A stretch of DNA of 64,000 nt, taken from Gordonia zhaorongruii (GTDB lineage Bacteria; Actinomycetota; Actinomycetes; Mycobacteriales; Mycobacteriaceae). The stretch lies in the NCBI RefSeq assembly GCF_007559005.1, contig NZ_CP041763.1, positions 3,169,080-3,233,079 of the forward strand, given 5' to 3'. Below are positions 54,184-63,302 of this stretch, one piece after another. The position numbers and the translations under genes were made by a program. The notes beneath the pieces are model-generated. The model was not told the origin of the DNA, made no database searches, and worked only from the letters and a program-made list of their open reading frames with translations. Numbering within the stretch: the stretch's first letter is position 1; each line of letters opens with the position of its first letter.

Positions 54184-54465
54184 ATGGACTACACAGACGC
54201 CGGGGCGCGTCGCAGCGCGCTGCCGGAGCCGCCCTTCTCCATCGACCTGCTTGCAGCTCTGCACGCTGGAGCCCTGGAGGAGGACGTCGCCGACCACGTC
54301 CGGCGCTTGAGCGCAGGAGACGACAGGGCCCAGCAGATCATCGCCGGACTGGATGCGACCACCGCAGACCTCGACGCCCTCGGCGACCAGGACGAATCGA
54401 TGCCGAACGACGTCGAAGCGCGCCTGCGCGCCACGATCGACGACCTCGCATCCGACGCAGACTGA
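54184..54465 (+). CDS. Short soluble anti-sigma-like protein (RsmA N-terminal domain only)
   Basis: A 93-residue acidic protein. 'LPEPPFSIDLLAALHAGALEEDVADHVRRLSAGDDRAQQIIAGLDATTADLDALGD' resembles the N-terminal cytoplasmic anti-sigma domain of Rv3912 (RsmA), the SigM inhibitor that sits in the same position before trxB2 in Mtb. Mtb RsmA is about 250 residues with a membrane span; here the stop comes before any span, so the protein is soluble. GGGAGGG lies about 10 bases before the ATG. Assignment is by position and resemblance; Zn-binding HxxxCxxC is absent, as in RsmA. Confidence 0.65.
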   Translation: MDYTDAGARRSALPEPPFSIDLLAALHAGALEEDVADHVRRLSAGDDRAQQIIAGLDATTADLDALGDQDESMPNDVEARLRATIDDLASDAD

Positions 54466-54549
54466 CCTCCGGGAACATCAGCCCATATCCTGGTGTTGGA
54501 CTCTGAGCCCGCGCAGAATGCGAGCTCGTAGATGCGACACGGAGGATAG

Positions 54550-55521
54550 ATGAGCGACACCGATACCCCGATCCACGACCTGATCATCGTCGGATCCGGT
54601 CCCGCCGGATACACCGCCGCTTTGTACGCGGCCCGCGCGGAACTGTCGCCTGTCGTCTTCGAAGGCATCTCCTTCGGGGGCGCGCTGATGACCACCACCG
54701 ACGTGGAGAACTTTCCGGGATTCCAGAAGGGGATTCAGGGACCGGACCTCATGGACGAGATGCGCGAGCAGGCCATCCGCTTCGGTGCCGACCTCCGCAT
54801 GGAAGAGGTCGACGAGATCCGTCTCACCGGGGACATCAAAGAGGTCGAGGTCGGTGGGGAAGTGCACCGCGCTCGCGCCGTCATCCTCGCGATGGGCGCC
54901 GCAGCCCGCTACCTGAACGTTCCGGGCGAGCAGGAGCTCCTCGGACGCGGCGTCTCGTCGTGCGCCACATGCGACGGCTTCTTCTTCAAGGAGCAGGACA
55001 TCGCCGTCATCGGCGGTGGCGATTCGGCGATGGAGGAAGCCACCTTCCTCACCAAGTTCGCTCGTAAGGTCACCGTGATTCACCGCCGGGACGAGTTCCG
55101 GTCGTCGAAGATCATGCTCGAACGCGCACGCGCGAACGAGAAGATCGAATTCGTCACCAACGCCACCGTGTCGGCCGTGAAGGGCGACAACTCCGTCGCC
55201 GAACTCGAACTCACCGACACCGTGACCGGTGATACGAGCGTCCTCGACGCGACCGGCATGTTCGTCGCGATCGGCCATGACCCGCGCAGCGGACTCGTGA
55301 GCGGACAGGTCGACCTGGACGACGACGGTTACGTGAAGGTCGACGGGCGCAGCACCTACACGAACATCCCCGGCGTCTTCGCGTGCGGCGACCTCGTCGA
55401 TCGCACCTACCGCCAGGCCGTCACGGCCGCCGGAAGCGGCTGCTCGGCCGCAATCGACGCCGAGCGTTGGCTCGCCGACCAGACGGTCGCCGTCCCCGAC
55501 GCGGAGTCGTCCATCGCCTGA
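54550..55521 (+). CDS. trxB: Thioredoxin reductase
   Basis: NADPH-dependent flavoenzyme (323 residues) that reduces thioredoxin. FAD motif '[19 protein letters not shown]' (12-30), the redox pair Cys138 and Cys141 in 'CATC', and NADPH motif '[14 protein letters not shown]' (151-164) are present, and the second FAD segment '[26 protein letters not shown]' ends the protein. CGGAGGA before the ATG is a strong ribosome site. It is followed 45 bases later by the thioredoxin gene in the same operon. Confidence 0.97.
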   Translation: MSDTDTPIHDLIIVGSGPAGYTAALYAARAELSPVVFEGISFGGALMTTTDVENFPGFQKGIQGPDLMDEMREQAIRFGADLRMEEVDEIRLTGDIKEVEVGGEVHRARAVILAMGAAARYLNVPGEQELLGRGVSSCATCDGFFFKEQDIAVIGGGDSAMEEATFLTKFARKVTVIHRRDEFRSSKIMLERARANEKIEFVTNATVSAVKGDNSVAELELTDTVTGDTSVLDATGMFVAIGHDPRSGLVSGQVDLDDDGYVKVDGRSTYTNIPGVFACGDLVDRTYRQAVTAAGSGCSAAIDAERWLADQTVAVPDAESSIA

Positions 55522-55566
55522 CCGGAACTCCGGCATGCAGACCCCCACCCAGCAAGGAGCAACACC

Positions 55567-55893
55567 ATGGCCAACACAGTCGACGTCACCGACGCCACCT
55601 TCAAGTCCGACGTTCTAGAGTCGAGCAAGCCCGTCTTGGTCGATTTCTGGGCCACCTGGTGCGGCCCCTGCAAGATGGTCGCACCCGTCCTCGACGAGAT
55701 CGCACGCGATAACGGCGAGAAGCTCACCGTCGCCAAGGTCGACGTCGATGCCAATCCGGCGATCGCCCGTGATTTCCAGATCATGTCGATCCCGACCATG
55801 ATCCTGTTCGAGAACGGCAAGCCCACGAAGACCATTCAGGGAGCCAAGCCCAAAGCCGTTCTGCTCCGGGAGCTGGAACCCGTCATCGGTTGA
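55567..55893 (+). CDS. trxA: Thioredoxin
   Basis: A 108-residue cytoplasmic disulfide reductase. The active site 'WCGPC' has Cys32 and Cys35, and the cis-Pro occurs in 'SIPTM'. Its electron donor is the product of the preceding gene. AAGGAG (55554-55559) before the ATG supports the start. It corresponds to Mtb TrxC (Rv3914). A long hairpin follows at 55967-56003, between it and cwlM. Confidence 0.97.
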   Translation: MANTVDVTDATFKSDVLESSKPVLVDFWATWCGPCKMVAPVLDEIARDNGEKLTVAKVDVDANPAIARDFQIMSIPTMILFENGKPTKTIQGAKPKAVLLRELEPVIG

Positions 55894-55966
55894 CGTGACG
55901 GTTAGGTCGCGATACCGCTCTTCATTTGTGGGCATCGCCGACCACCTGAGAGAATGAATCGGTGCA

Positions 55967-56003
55967 GTGACGGCCGTCGATCTGCGCGATCGGCGGCCGT
56001 CAC
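55967..56003. terminator. Long GC-rich hairpin between trxA and cwlM
   Basis: Arms GTGACGGCCG (55967-55976) and CGGCCGTCAC (55994-56003) pair perfectly, and inner CGATC/GATCG continues the stem around a T-G wobble, leaving a 5-base loop TGCGC. It is 28 bases before the cwlM ATG. It could end trxBA transcription or attenuate read-through into cwlM; there is only a weak T-stretch (CCCTTAT). Confidence 0.6.
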
Positions 56004-56030
56004 CCTTATGCGAGAGAGTGGGGTTCTCCA

Positions 56031-57176
56031 ATGCCGGTATTGCGTCTGGGCGACCACGGGTCACCGGTTGCGGAAGTCAGGGCCATCCTGGCAACCCGCG
56101 GCCTGCTCCCGGCAACGCCCGCCGCGGCACCCGGTGACGAGCAGAGTCCCTGGTCGCCACCGGAAGCTGTCTTCGACGACGCCTGCGACCGGGCAGTCCG
56201 GGCCTTCCAGCAGGAGCGCGGCCTCATCGTCGACGGGATCGTCGGCCACGCCACGTACACCGCACTGCGCGAGGCCTCGTACACGCTCGGCAGCCGAGTG
56301 CTTCTCTACCGTCTCTCCGCACCCATGGCCGGCGACGACGTCGCCACGCTTCAGTCCCGTCTGCAGAATCTCGGCTTCTACCACGGTCTCGTCGACGGAG
56401 TGTTCGGCGACGTGACGCACACGTCGGTCGGTCTGTACCAAACCGAGTTCGGCCTCTCGTCGGATGGGATCTGCGGTCCCGACACTCTGCGATCGCTGAC
56501 CCGCCTCGGTACCCGGATCACCGGGGGATCCCCGCATGCCATCCGGGAGGAGGAGCACGTCCGTCGCTCCGGTCCTCAGCTCACCGGCAAGCGGATCCTG
56601 ATCGATCCCGGTGCGAACACCGACGCCGACGCCGCGATTCTCTGGGACCTCGGTGCACGCCTCGAAGGCCGGATGGCCGCCGCAGGCATGGAGACCTTCC
56701 TCTCGCACGACGGAAAGTCCGCGCCCGCTGACGACGAACGTGCCCGCGTCGCCAATCTCGCGGACGTCGATCTGATGATCTCACTGCGCACCGGCGAGTA
56801 CCCGAACGATCGCGCCGAGGGTGTCGCCACCTTCTACTTCGGCAACACGCACGGCTCGTTCTCGACCATCGGTCGCTACCTCTCGAGCTACATTCAGCGA
56901 GAGCTCGTTGCACGGACCGATTTCCTCGATTGCCGCTCACACGAGCGCACGTGGAGCATCCTTCGCCTGACCCGGATGCCGGTGGTCCTCATCGAGGCGG
57001 GCTACATCACGAACCCGCACGACTCGGCGATCCTCTCGGATCCCCAAGAGCGGGACACGATCGCCGAAGCAATCCTCGTCGCCGTGAAGCGGCTGTACCT
57101 GCTGGGCGAGAACGACCGACCGACCGGTACGTACACTTTCGCCGATCTCCTTGCGGCTGAGCGCATCACGCCTTAG
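56031..57176 (+). CDS. cwlM: CwlM, pseudo-amidase regulator of peptidoglycan precursor synthesis
   Basis: A 381-residue cytoplasmic protein (no signal peptide). Two PG_binding_1 domains (about 4-82 and 94-158) precede an amidase_3-like domain (about 186-360). The first zinc ligand His is replaced: 'ILIDPGANTDAD' has Ala195 where catalysts have His, which indicates an inactive amidase. The C-terminus 'RPTGTYTFADLLAAE' (363-377) carries the Thr cluster that corresponds to the PknB phosphosites in mycobacterial CwlM. In mycobacteria phosphorylated CwlM activates MurA and also binds MurJ/FhaA. It has a moderate GGGG ribosome site. Confidence 0.95.
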   Translation: MPVLRLGDHGSPVAEVRAILATRGLLPATPAAAPGDEQSPWSPPEAVFDDACDRAVRAFQQERGLIVDGIVGHATYTALREASYTLGSRVLLYRLSAPMAGDDVATLQSRLQNLGFYHGLVDGVFGDVTHTSVGLYQTEFGLSSDGICGPDTLRSLTRLGTRITGGSPHAIREEEHVRRSGPQLTGKRILIDPGANTDADAAILWDLGARLEGRMAAAGMETFLSHDGKSAPADDERARVANLADVDLMISLRTGEYPNDRAEGVATFYFGNTHGSFSTIGRYLSSYIQRELVARTDFLDCRSHERTWSILRLTRMPVVLIEAGYITNPHDSAILSDPQERDTIAEAILVAVKRLYLLGENDRPTGTYTFADLLAAERITP

Positions 57177-57212
57177 CGCTAGTAGGTGAGCGACCCAGTT
57201 CGCAGCACTCAC

Positions 57213-57228
57213 TGTTTCCCGTGAAACA
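57213..57228. other. parS-like site (15/16)
   Basis: TGTTTCCCGTGAAACA differs from the parS consensus TGTTNCACGTGAAACA only at position 7 (C for A). It lies in the gap between cwlM and the acetyltransferase-like gene, about 0.9 kb from parB. A mismatch in the core may weaken ParB binding. Confidence 0.65.
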
Positions 57229-57231
57229 ACG

Positions 57232-57260
57232 ATGCGGCCCGACTTCACGTCGGGCCGCAT
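57232..57260. terminator. Bidirectional terminator after cwlM
   Basis: Perfect 12-bp stem (57232-57243 with 57249-57260) and loop TTCAC, followed by ACTTGTCT on the plus strand. It lies between the converging cwlM and acetyltransferase-like genes and probably ends both. Confidence 0.75.
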
Positions 57261-57289
57261 ACTTGTCTCCGCCTTCTCGTCGCCGGCAC

Positions 57290-58003
57290 CTAACGCGCGG
57301 ACGCACCACTGGACTCCAACTCCGCGGTGGCCTCCTGCACCAACTTGTCCAGCGCACGCTCCACTTCGGACTTCCACCCGAGCCCCTCGTCGAGCTCGAG
57401 CCGCAAGCGCGGTAAGAACTGATCGGATGCAACCACTTCGAACCCGGAATCAACGAGGAACTGCGTCGACATCAGACACTTCTGACACACGTCCGCCGGA
57501 GAACCGTCGCCGAGCAGCAAGCCCACGAGATCCTGCTCGAGGGGCTCGCGTGCACCGCTGAAGCCGAACGCCTCCACCGCCCGCACACCACGGCGCACGA
57601 CGTCACCGATCACCGCATCGAGCAGCGACACGGCGATCGGCTCGAACCCCGGCTCCACCCGAACCCTCGTCAATAGCACCGCATCCGCTGCAACCGGAGC
57701 AGTAGGGAAGCGGTGCGCCCGCGGAACTCGACCCGGTGGGGCGTAGAAGGCGGACCCGACGACGCGGCCCGTCGATGACTCGATCGCGACCTGCCCGCAC
57801 GTACCCCATTCGAGGAGTACTCCGGAGATCCATGCCTCCTTATCGAACTCGCTCTCATTGGAGGATCCCGACCTAGCGTCGATCATCGCCCCGAAGCCGT
57901 CGCCGTTGTCATCACGGTCCATCTCCCAGAACACGCATCGACGAGTGTGCGACGGAAGCGTTTCGAACATGCCCAACTCCAAGGGCGTCACCGACACGCT
58001 CAT
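57290..58003 (-). CDS. Acetyltransferase-like protein, Rv3916c homologue
   Basis: A 237-residue protein conserved next to parB in Mycobacteriales (Mtb Rv3916c). 'EAWISGVLLEWGTCGQVAIESSTGRVVGSAFYAPP' and 'VRVEPGFEPIAVSLLDAVIGDVVRRGVRAVEAFG' fit the strand-helix order of a GNAT fold, but the acetyl-CoA loop is not clear and the substrate is unknown. Cys residues in 'CQKCLMSTQFLVDSGFEV' are of note. ATG 58003 has TGGAGCGG 5 bases upstream. It is minus-strand like parB, 94 bases downstream of it. Confidence 0.85.
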   Translation of the reverse strand: MSVSVTPLELGMFETLPSHTRRCVFWEMDRDDNGDGFGAMIDARSGSSNESEFDKEAWISGVLLEWGTCGQVAIESSTGRVVGSAFYAPPGRVPRAHRFPTAPVAADAVLLTRVRVEPGFEPIAVSLLDAVIGDVVRRGVRAVEAFGFSGAREPLEQDLVGLLLGDGSPADVCQKCLMSTQFLVDSGFEVVASDQFLPRLRLELDEGLGWKSEVERALDKLVQEATAELESSGASAR

Positions 58004-58097
58004 CGCCGCTCCAATCCGCCGTGAAAGTAAGATGTCACAGTGACGTTTCGCGTCTGTGCACCCGTACCAGGTGCGCACAACGCCGTAAATCGGACAT

Positions 58098-59186
58098 TTA
58101 CTCGGTGGTCGTATTCTCGGCGATCATGGTGACAATCCGCTCCAGATCGTCCACCGAGCCGAACTCGATGACCACTTTTCCCTTCCGCTTACTCAGGCTG
58201 ACGGACACTTTCGTGTCCAATCGGTCGGACAGTCGATCCGCCACGTCCTGGAGACCGGGCATCTGCATCTGCTGACGCTTGCGAGTAGGGGTAGCCGTAT
58301 CCGGCTCGCCGTCCCGGTTGGCGAGGGTCACCGCTTCCTCCGTCGCACGGACCGACATGCCCTCAGCCACGATCCGCGCGGCAAGCGATTCCTGACCTTC
58401 TGAACCGGTCTCCAATGACAGGAGGGCGCGAGCGTGACCGGCCGACAGCACACCCGCCGCAACCCGACGCTGAACCGGAATCGGCAACCGCAGCAGACGG
58501 ATCATGTTCGTGATCACCGGCCGCGACCGACCGAGTCGATTCGCCAGTTCCTCATGTGTCACGTCGAACTCGTCGAGCAACTGCTGATAAGCGGCCGCCT
58601 CTTCCAACGGATTCAGCTGGGCGCGGTGGATGTTCTCCAAGAGCGCATCCCGGAGCATGTCGCCGTCCGGAGTCTCACGGACGATAGCGGGCAGCGCGTC
58701 GACGCCCACATTCGTGCCGGCACGCCACCGGCGCTCACCCATGATGAGCTGATATCGGACTCCGTCAGCGGTGGGGGATGACAGCTCCCGGACCACGATC
58801 GGCTGCATGAGACCGAACTCGCGGATCGAATGCTCGAGCTCCGCAAGCGCGTCCTCGTCGAAGACGGAGCGCGGCTGATGCGGGTTCGGCTCGATCTGAG
58901 CCGGGGGGATCTCCCGGTAGACAGCACCGACTTCGCCGACGTCCGGCACCGCATCCGACGCGGTCTCCGTCTTTCGTGCGTCGTCTCCGGAAGCCTGCTC
59001 GACTGACGTACCACTGTCACGAGAAGGCGCCGTCACGGCCGGAGCTCCGCCGCCGATGACGACGTCGGCTGCAGCCGATCCCATTCGGGTGGTATTGGTT
59101 CCGTGGTTCTCCTCCGTCGGTCCCGTCGGAATCAATGCGGCCAGCCCTCGGCCGAGCCCACCCCGTCGCTGATTCTGCTGGCTCAC
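58098..59186 (-). CDS. parB: Chromosome-partitioning protein ParB
   Basis: A 362-residue CTP-dependent parS-binding clamp. The N-terminal '[10 protein letters not shown]' (11-20) is the ParA-contacting motif. 'GERRWRA' (150-156) and 'ENIHR' (184-188) form the CTP site, and a helix-turn-helix follows ('[26 protein letters not shown]'). The C-terminal 60 residues dimerise. Residues about 22-88 are a low-complexity Ala/Ser/Thr linker. The GTG start overlaps the parA stop by 4 bases (GTGA). It should load at the parS sites at 57.2, 60.1 and 61.0 kb. Confidence 0.97.
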   Translation of the reverse strand: MSQQNQRRGGLGRGLAALIPTGPTEENHGTNTTRMGSAAADVVIGGGAPAVTAPSRDSGTSVEQASGDDARKTETASDAVPDVGEVGAVYREIPPAQIEPNPHQPRSVFDEDALAELEHSIREFGLMQPIVVRELSSPTADGVRYQLIMGERRWRAGTNVGVDALPAIVRETPDGDMLRDALLENIHRAQLNPLEEAAAYQQLLDEFDVTHEELANRLGRSRPVITNMIRLLRLPIPVQRRVAAGVLSAGHARALLSLETGSEGQESLAARIVAEGMSVRATEEAVTLANRDGEPDTATPTRKRQQMQMPGLQDVADRLSDRLDTKVSVSLSKRKGKVVIEFGSVDDLERIVTMIAENTTTE

Positions 59187-60151
59187 TGTGCCAGGCCCCC
59201 TTCGATCGATGCCCGCTGTGCGAGTTCACGCGAGGCGTCCAGGTAACTCATTGATCCACGTGAACCCGGATCGTATTCGATGATCGTCATCCCGAATCCG
59301 GGCGCTTCAGACACCTTGACGCTTCGCGGGATTATCGCTGAGAGCACCTTGTCGCCGAAGTGGTTGCGCACCTCGTTGGCTACCTGATCGGCCAGCTTGG
59401 TGCGTCCGTCGTACATCGTCAGCAAGATGGTCGAGACGTGCAGATCTCGGTTCAAGTGCGCCTGGACCAGTTCAATGTTGCGGAGCAGCTGCCCGACACC
59501 TTCCAGTGCGTAGTACTCGCACTGGATCGGGATCAGAACTTCACGAGCGGCGACCATCGCGTTCACCGTCAGCAGTCCGAGCGACGGCGGGCAGTCGATC
59601 AGAACGTAGTCGATCCCGTACTCGGCGAGCGTTGCCGAGTCCAAGGCGTTCCGGAGGCGGCTCTCACGCGCCACGATCGACACCAACTCGATCTCAGCAC
59701 CGGCGAGGTCGAGTGTCGACGGGACACAGAACAGGTGATCGCTTGCCGGCGACTGCTGGATCGCATCTCGCAAGGCGACATCATCGAGCAGCATCTCGTA
59801 CACCGACGCGATTCCCGGCTGCCGATGATCGATGCCGAGTGCCGTACTCGCGTTGCCCTGCGGATCGAGGTCGATGACCAGAACGCCGAGCCCGTGGATG
59901 GCGAGACCGGCTGCCATGTTGACGGCCGAAGTGGTCTTGCCGACGCCGCCCTTCTGGTTGGCGATGGTGATGACCCGCGGCTCTGCCGGGCGGGGGAGTG
60001 TGCCCGTTCCGCCTGGAGTCAGGACCTGACTCGCACGTTCTGCTGCGGCCGCGATGGGAGTGTCGGCGTACGGCTGCGGGGCGGGAACCGAGTTGACGGC
60101 GGGCTGGGCGGGCTGCGTTTCACGTGAAACGCTGGGCTGATATTCGGGCAC
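59183..60151 (-). CDS. parA: Chromosome-partitioning ATPase ParA
   Basis: A 322-residue Walker-type ATPase that moves ParB-bound origins. The deviant P-loop 'KGGVGKT' is at 67-73, followed by '[17 protein letters not shown]' and '[17 protein letters not shown]'. About 58 N-terminal residues are disordered and encoded in part by a parS palindrome (60115-60132). GTG at 60151 is chosen because AAAGGAG lies 6 bases before it; longer frames lack such a site. rsmG is 61 bases upstream on the same strand, parB immediately downstream. Confidence 0.96.
   Translation of the reverse strand: MPEYQPSVSRETQPAQPAVNSVPAPQPYADTPIAAAAERASQVLTPGGTGTLPRPAEPRVITIANQKGGVGKTTSAVNMAAGLAIHGLGVLVIDLDPQGNASTALGIDHRQPGIASVYEMLLDDVALRDAIQQSPASDHLFCVPSTLDLAGAEIELVSIVARESRLRNALDSATLAEYGIDYVLIDCPPSLGLLTVNAMVAAREVLIPIQCEYYALEGVGQLLRNIELVQAHLNRDLHVSTILLTMYDGRTKLADQVANEVRNHFGDKVLSAIIPRSVKVSEAPGFGMTIIEYDPGSRGSMSYLDASRELAQRASIEGGLAQ
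60115..60132. other. parS site inside parA
   Basis: GCGTTTCACGTGAAACGC is an 18-bp perfect palindrome that contains the complete 14-bp parS core GTTTCACGTGAAAC. It encodes residues 6-12 of ParA, so the codons there are constrained by the centromere. Confidence 0.85.
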
Positions 60152-60212
60152 CCCGGAGCTCCTTTGATCGTTGTCTCTATTGTGCGCCCTGCGTCGAAAT
60201 GAAACCAATCCT

Positions 60213-60932
60213 CTATCGCTTCCTCTTGGCACGGCGGGCAGCTCTGCGCGCAGCTGCCGCATCCTTGTCCGTCTGCACCCGGGATCCGATCAACAGCGTG
60301 GTCGGCTCGTCCAGAACATCCCCACCGCACTGAGTGACGGTCAGGTCGACGAGCCCCGCCTTCTTCACGGCAGTCCGGTCGCGTTCGATCTCCTCCGCGA
60401 CCGATCTTCCCTTCAACGCGACCAGTCGTCCACCGACTCGAATCAGGGGAGCGGACCAATCAGCGAGTCGCTCCAGTGGTGCGACCGCACGCGACGTCAC
60501 CACATCCGCCGTACCGACTTTCGCCAGAACCGCCTTCTCCTCCGCACGACCGCGCACCACGGTTACGTTATTCAGTCCGAGCCGCTCGACGATCTCATCG
60601 AGGAATGTCGTGCGCCTCAGCAATGGCTCGATCAACGTGATGTCGATGTCGGGGCGTGCCACAGCGAGGGGGATGCCCGGTAGGCCGGCACCGCTACCGA
60701 TGTCGAAGACAGACGATCCGTCTTCGATAACCTCGCCAAGCACCCCGCAATTGAGAATGTGGCGGGTCCACAGTCGCGATAATTCACTCGGTCCGATCAA
60801 GCCTCGAAGGACGCCCTCCTCGGTCAGCACCCGTGCGTACTCCGCCGCGAGGCCGACGCGATCCCCGAACACCCGCGTCGCTGACGCCGGCATCGGTTCG
60901 CACTCGGCCGACGCCGAACGGTCTTCACTCAT
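60213..60932 (-). CDS. rsmG: 16S rRNA (guanine527-N7)-methyltransferase
   Basis: Methylates G527 of 16S rRNA; loss gives low-level streptomycin resistance. The 239-residue protein has the SAM motif 'FDIGSGAGLPGIPLAVARPD' and 'LWTRHILNCGVL' of RsmG/GidB. The Arg/Lys-rich tail ('AAARRAARRAKRKR') is common in actinobacteria. ATG 60932 has GAGGAAC before it. A parS-like site lies 22 bases upstream of the start, so ParB loading may affect its transcription. Confidence 0.95.
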   Translation of the reverse strand: MSEDRSASAECEPMPASATRVFGDRVGLAAEYARVLTEEGVLRGLIGPSELSRLWTRHILNCGVLGEVIEDGSSVFDIGSGAGLPGIPLAVARPDIDITLIEPLLRRTTFLDEIVERLGLNNVTVVRGRAEEKAVLAKVGTADVVTSRAVAPLERLADWSAPLIRVGGRLVALKGRSVAEEIERDRTAVKKAGLVDLTVTQCGGDVLDEPTTLLIGSRVQTDKDAAAARRAARRAKRKR

Positions 60933-60954
60933 CAAGTTCCTCATCCTCGTTCGG

Positions 60955-60970
60955 TGTTCCACGTGAAACG
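60955..60970. other. parS-like site (15/16)
   Basis: TGTTCCACGTGAAACG matches TGTTNCACGTGAAACA at all but the last base. It lies immediately upstream of rsmG and 19 bases from the next site. Confidence 0.85.
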
Positions 60971-60989
60971 TCGATGGAATCGCTGTCTG

Positions 60990-61005
60990 TGTTTCACGTG
61001 AAACT
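60990..61005. other. parS-like site (15/16)
   Basis: TGTTTCACGTGAAACT contains the complete 14-bp core and differs only in the last base. It is the middle site of a group of three between rsmG and jag. Confidence 0.9.
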
Positions 61006-61058
61006 CGTTGGATCCCGATGGACGCCTACTCGCGGCCTCACGCCGGCTCCCCTTCGCA

Positions 61059-61074
61059 CGTTCCACGTGAAACA
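61059..61074. other. parS-like site (15/16)
   Basis: CGTTCCACGTGAAACA matches the parS consensus at all but the first base. It is the third site in the rsmG-jag gap and the one nearest the origin end of the cluster. Confidence 0.85.
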
Positions 61075-61113
61075 TCGCAAATGACAACGGTGTCATTCTC
61101 TACCTTGAAACGA

Positions 61114-61146
61114 GAGAAGTCCCGACCGGGTAGGTCGGGACTTCTC
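61114..61146 (-). terminator. Terminator of the rpmH-rnpA-yidD-yidC-jag operon
   Basis: Perfect 14-bp stem (61114-61127 with 61133-61146) and loop GGGTA, 22 bases after the jag stop. On the minus strand it is followed by a T-containing stretch (CGTTTCAAGG). Confidence 0.8.
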
Positions 61147-61167
61147 AGGTGAGCCAGGGGAGGGGAG

Positions 61168-61761
61168 TCACTCCTTGATGACGACCACCCGCCGCTTGGG
61201 CTCAGCGCCTTCGCTCTCACTGTAGACACCGTCGACAGCAGCCACCGCGTCATGCACGATCTTGCGTTCGAAGGGGGTCATCGGGTCGAGCGACTCGCGC
61301 TCTCCACTGTCACGCACGCGCTCCGCGACCTCGGTTCCGACGCCGGCGAGCCGATCGCGGCGATCGGCACGCCAGCTACTGACATCGAGCATCAGCCGGC
61401 TGCGGTCACCCGTCGACTGCTGCACCGCGAGGCGGGTCAACTCCTGCAGTGCGTCCAGGACCTCGCCATCGCGCCCGACCAGCTTGTTGAGATCCTTGCC
61501 GCCGTCGATGCTGACAACGGCGCGGTCGCCATCCACGTCCAGATCGATGTCACCGTCGAAATCGAGTACATCGAGCAACTGCTCGAGGTAGTCACCCGCG
61601 ATCTCGCCTTCCTCGACGAGGTGATCGTCTTCGTCATCCACGGTGTCGGCGGCGACTTCTTCGGGTTCGACCGGTGCCTGTGCAGCTTCACCTGTCATTT
61701 GATTCGTACCTCTATCTTCTGGGGAGTCTGGTGTCGGGGGAGGGGAGGAGGCCGCCGTCAC
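61168..61761 (-). CDS. jag: Jag/KhpB RNA-binding protein (R3H domain)
   Basis: A 197-residue cytoplasmic RNA-binding protein. An acidic low-complexity N-terminus (about 1-55) precedes a KH domain ('[41 protein letters not shown]') and a C-terminal R3H domain ('[31 protein letters not shown]'). The Jag_N domain of firmicutes is absent. In other bacteria it forms KhpAB and influences cell-wall and division mRNAs. GTG 61761 overlaps the yidC stop by 4 bases; ATG 61698 is an alternative that also has a weak ribosome site. Confidence 0.92.
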   Translation of the reverse strand: MTAASSPPPTPDSPEDRGTNQMTGEAAQAPVEPEEVAADTVDDEDDHLVEEGEIAGDYLEQLLDVLDFDGDIDLDVDGDRAVVSIDGGKDLNKLVGRDGEVLDALQELTRLAVQQSTGDRSRLMLDVSSWRADRRDRLAGVGTEVAERVRDSGERESLDPMTPFERKIVHDAVAAVDGVYSESEGAEPKRRVVVIKE

Positions 61762-62966
61762 CGCCGACCCTTCTTCTTCTTGTTCCGCTTGTTGCCGGCC
61801 TGCTTCGCGCCACCAGGCTTATTGGGACGCTGCCCGGGGGAAGGCTTCTTCTTCGGGGGAGAGCTCGTAGCCGACGCCGCACTCTGCTGGGAACCAGCCG
61901 ACTTCGCCGCACCACCGCGCTTCGTGGAAGTCGCCGCCTTCCCGCCTGTCGACACATCCGCAGCGGATTCCGACTCGTCGATCTCGGCCTCGTCGGAGTC
62001 GACTTCTCCGTCGACGACCGACACCGCACCGCGCTTGGTCTTGTCCGGCCGCGCACCCGGCTTCGGAGCGTTGGCGCGAAGACGTTCTTCCTTCTTCTCC
62101 TTCGCTTCTTCCTCTTCCTTGGCGATACGCCCGAACACGATGTGCTGCTGGCCGTACGTCCAGAGGTTATTGCTCACCCAGTACAGGAGGATGGCGACCG
62201 GGAAGAACGGACCGGTGACGAGGATGCCGAGCGGAAAGACGTACAGCGCCAGCTTGTTCATGATGCGCGTCTGCGGGTTCTCCAGCGACGCCGCGGGCTG
62301 ACGCGCAACGGACGCACGCGAGTTCATGTGCGTCGCGATGGACGCGACGATCATCAACGGAACAACGAGGACCGCGATGTGCCACCGCTCGAAGTCCACG
62401 ACTCCGTTCTGACTCGGGTCGAGGAACGCCTGGAACTCCTGGGCCGGCTGCGTCACGAACGACGACAGCGGAACACCGAAGAGGCGTGCGTCGAGGAAGT
62501 CCTGGACCTGCTCGGGACTGAACGCGTAGTTGCCGATCGAGCGAGTCTCTGCAACGGACAGGCCCTCCTGCCCCATCCCCGTACCCATCCGGTTGAACGA
62601 GCGGAGCACGTGGAACAGACCGATGAACACCGGAATCTGCATGAACATCGGCAGACAGCCGAGGAGGGGATTGAAGCCATGCTCCTTCTGGAGCTTCTGC
62701 ATCTCCTCGGTCATCTTGACCCGGTCGTTGGCGTACTTCTTCCGGATCGCCTGCATCTGCGGATTGATTTCCTGCATCTGCTTGGTCGTCCGGATCTGCT
62801 TCACGAACGGCTTGTACAGAATCGCTCGGAGCGAGAAGACCAGGAAGACGACGGCCAGCGCCCACGCGATGCCCGAACCGCCGGGGGAGTCCGGCAGGAT
62901 CTTGTCGAACAACCAGTGCCAGACCCACATGATCCAGGACACCGGGTAGTAGATGAAGTTGAGCAC
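61758..62966 (-). CDS. yidC: Membrane protein insertase YidC/Oxa1
   Basis: Inserts and folds inner-membrane proteins with or without SecYEG. The 402-residue protein has five predicted helices and the conserved cytoplasmic loop '[37 protein letters not shown]' after the first core helix. '[22 protein letters not shown]' is the core helix pair. The last ~100 residues are a basic, low-complexity tail ending '[11 protein letters not shown]', which should bind ribosomes. GTG 62966 is preceded by AGGGG. yidD ends 3 bases upstream. Confidence 0.96.
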   Translation of the reverse strand: MLNFIYYPVSWIMWVWHWLFDKILPDSPGGSGIAWALAVVFLVFSLRAILYKPFVKQIRTTKQMQEINPQMQAIRKKYANDRVKMTEEMQKLQKEHGFNPLLGCLPMFMQIPVFIGLFHVLRSFNRMGTGMGQEGLSVAETRSIGNYAFSPEQVQDFLDARLFGVPLSSFVTQPAQEFQAFLDPSQNGVVDFERWHIAVLVVPLMIVASIATHMNSRASVARQPAASLENPQTRIMNKLALYVFPLGILVTGPFFPVAILLYWVSNNLWTYGQQHIVFGRIAKEEEEAKEKKEERLRANAPKPGARPDKTKRGAVSVVDGEVDSDEAEIDESESAADVSTGGKAATSTKRGGAAKSAGSQQSAASATSSPPKKKPSPGQRPNKPGGAKQAGNKRNKKKKGRR

Positions 62967-62969
62967 GGC

Positions 62970-63302
62970 TCACTGACCCCTATCTGAAGTTGGTGCGCAA
63001 GCACCGCTTTCCAAAGTCTTCTTTCGACCGAAACGGGCTGACATCCACTCCCGGGGGCCGATCTCCGGCACCGGGTCGTACCCGGGTTTGTGCCAGGGGC
63101 CGCACTTCAGGAGGCGCCATACCGAAAGCACCGATCCCCAGAGGAATCCGTGCGCGGTCAATGCCTCCACCGCATATCCGCTGCAGGTCGGTTCGAACCT
63201 GCAGGTCGGCATACGGGTGGGGGAGATCCACGTCCGGTACAGCTCCACGAGGAACACGACTGCACCACGCGGAAACCGGTACACGCGGTCGGCGAGACTC
63301 AC
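62970..63302 (-). CDS. yidD: Membrane protein insertion efficiency factor YidD
   Basis: A 110-residue peripheral membrane protein that helps YidC-dependent insertion. 'LYRTWISPTRMPTCRFEPTCSGYAVEALTAHGFLWGSVLSVWRLLKCGPWHKPGYDPVP' is the complete family signature with its Cys pair. The GTG at 63302 overlaps the rnpA stop by 4 bases (GTGA) and starts the conserved part; longer frames run over rnpA. It is the usual middle member of the rnpA-yidD-yidC group. Confidence 0.94.
   Translation of the reverse strand: MSLADRVYRFPRGAVVFLVELYRTWISPTRMPTCRFEPTCSGYAVEALTAHGFLWGSVLSVWRLLKCGPWHKPGYDPVPEIGPREWMSARFGRKKTLESGACAPTSDRGQ

Noticed and set aside
61081..61096. ATGACA-acgg-TGTCAT inverted repeat as a second site for the exporter response regulator
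   Set aside because: The half-sites resemble those at 18439-18456 but the spacing differs by 2 bases and no related gene is nearby.
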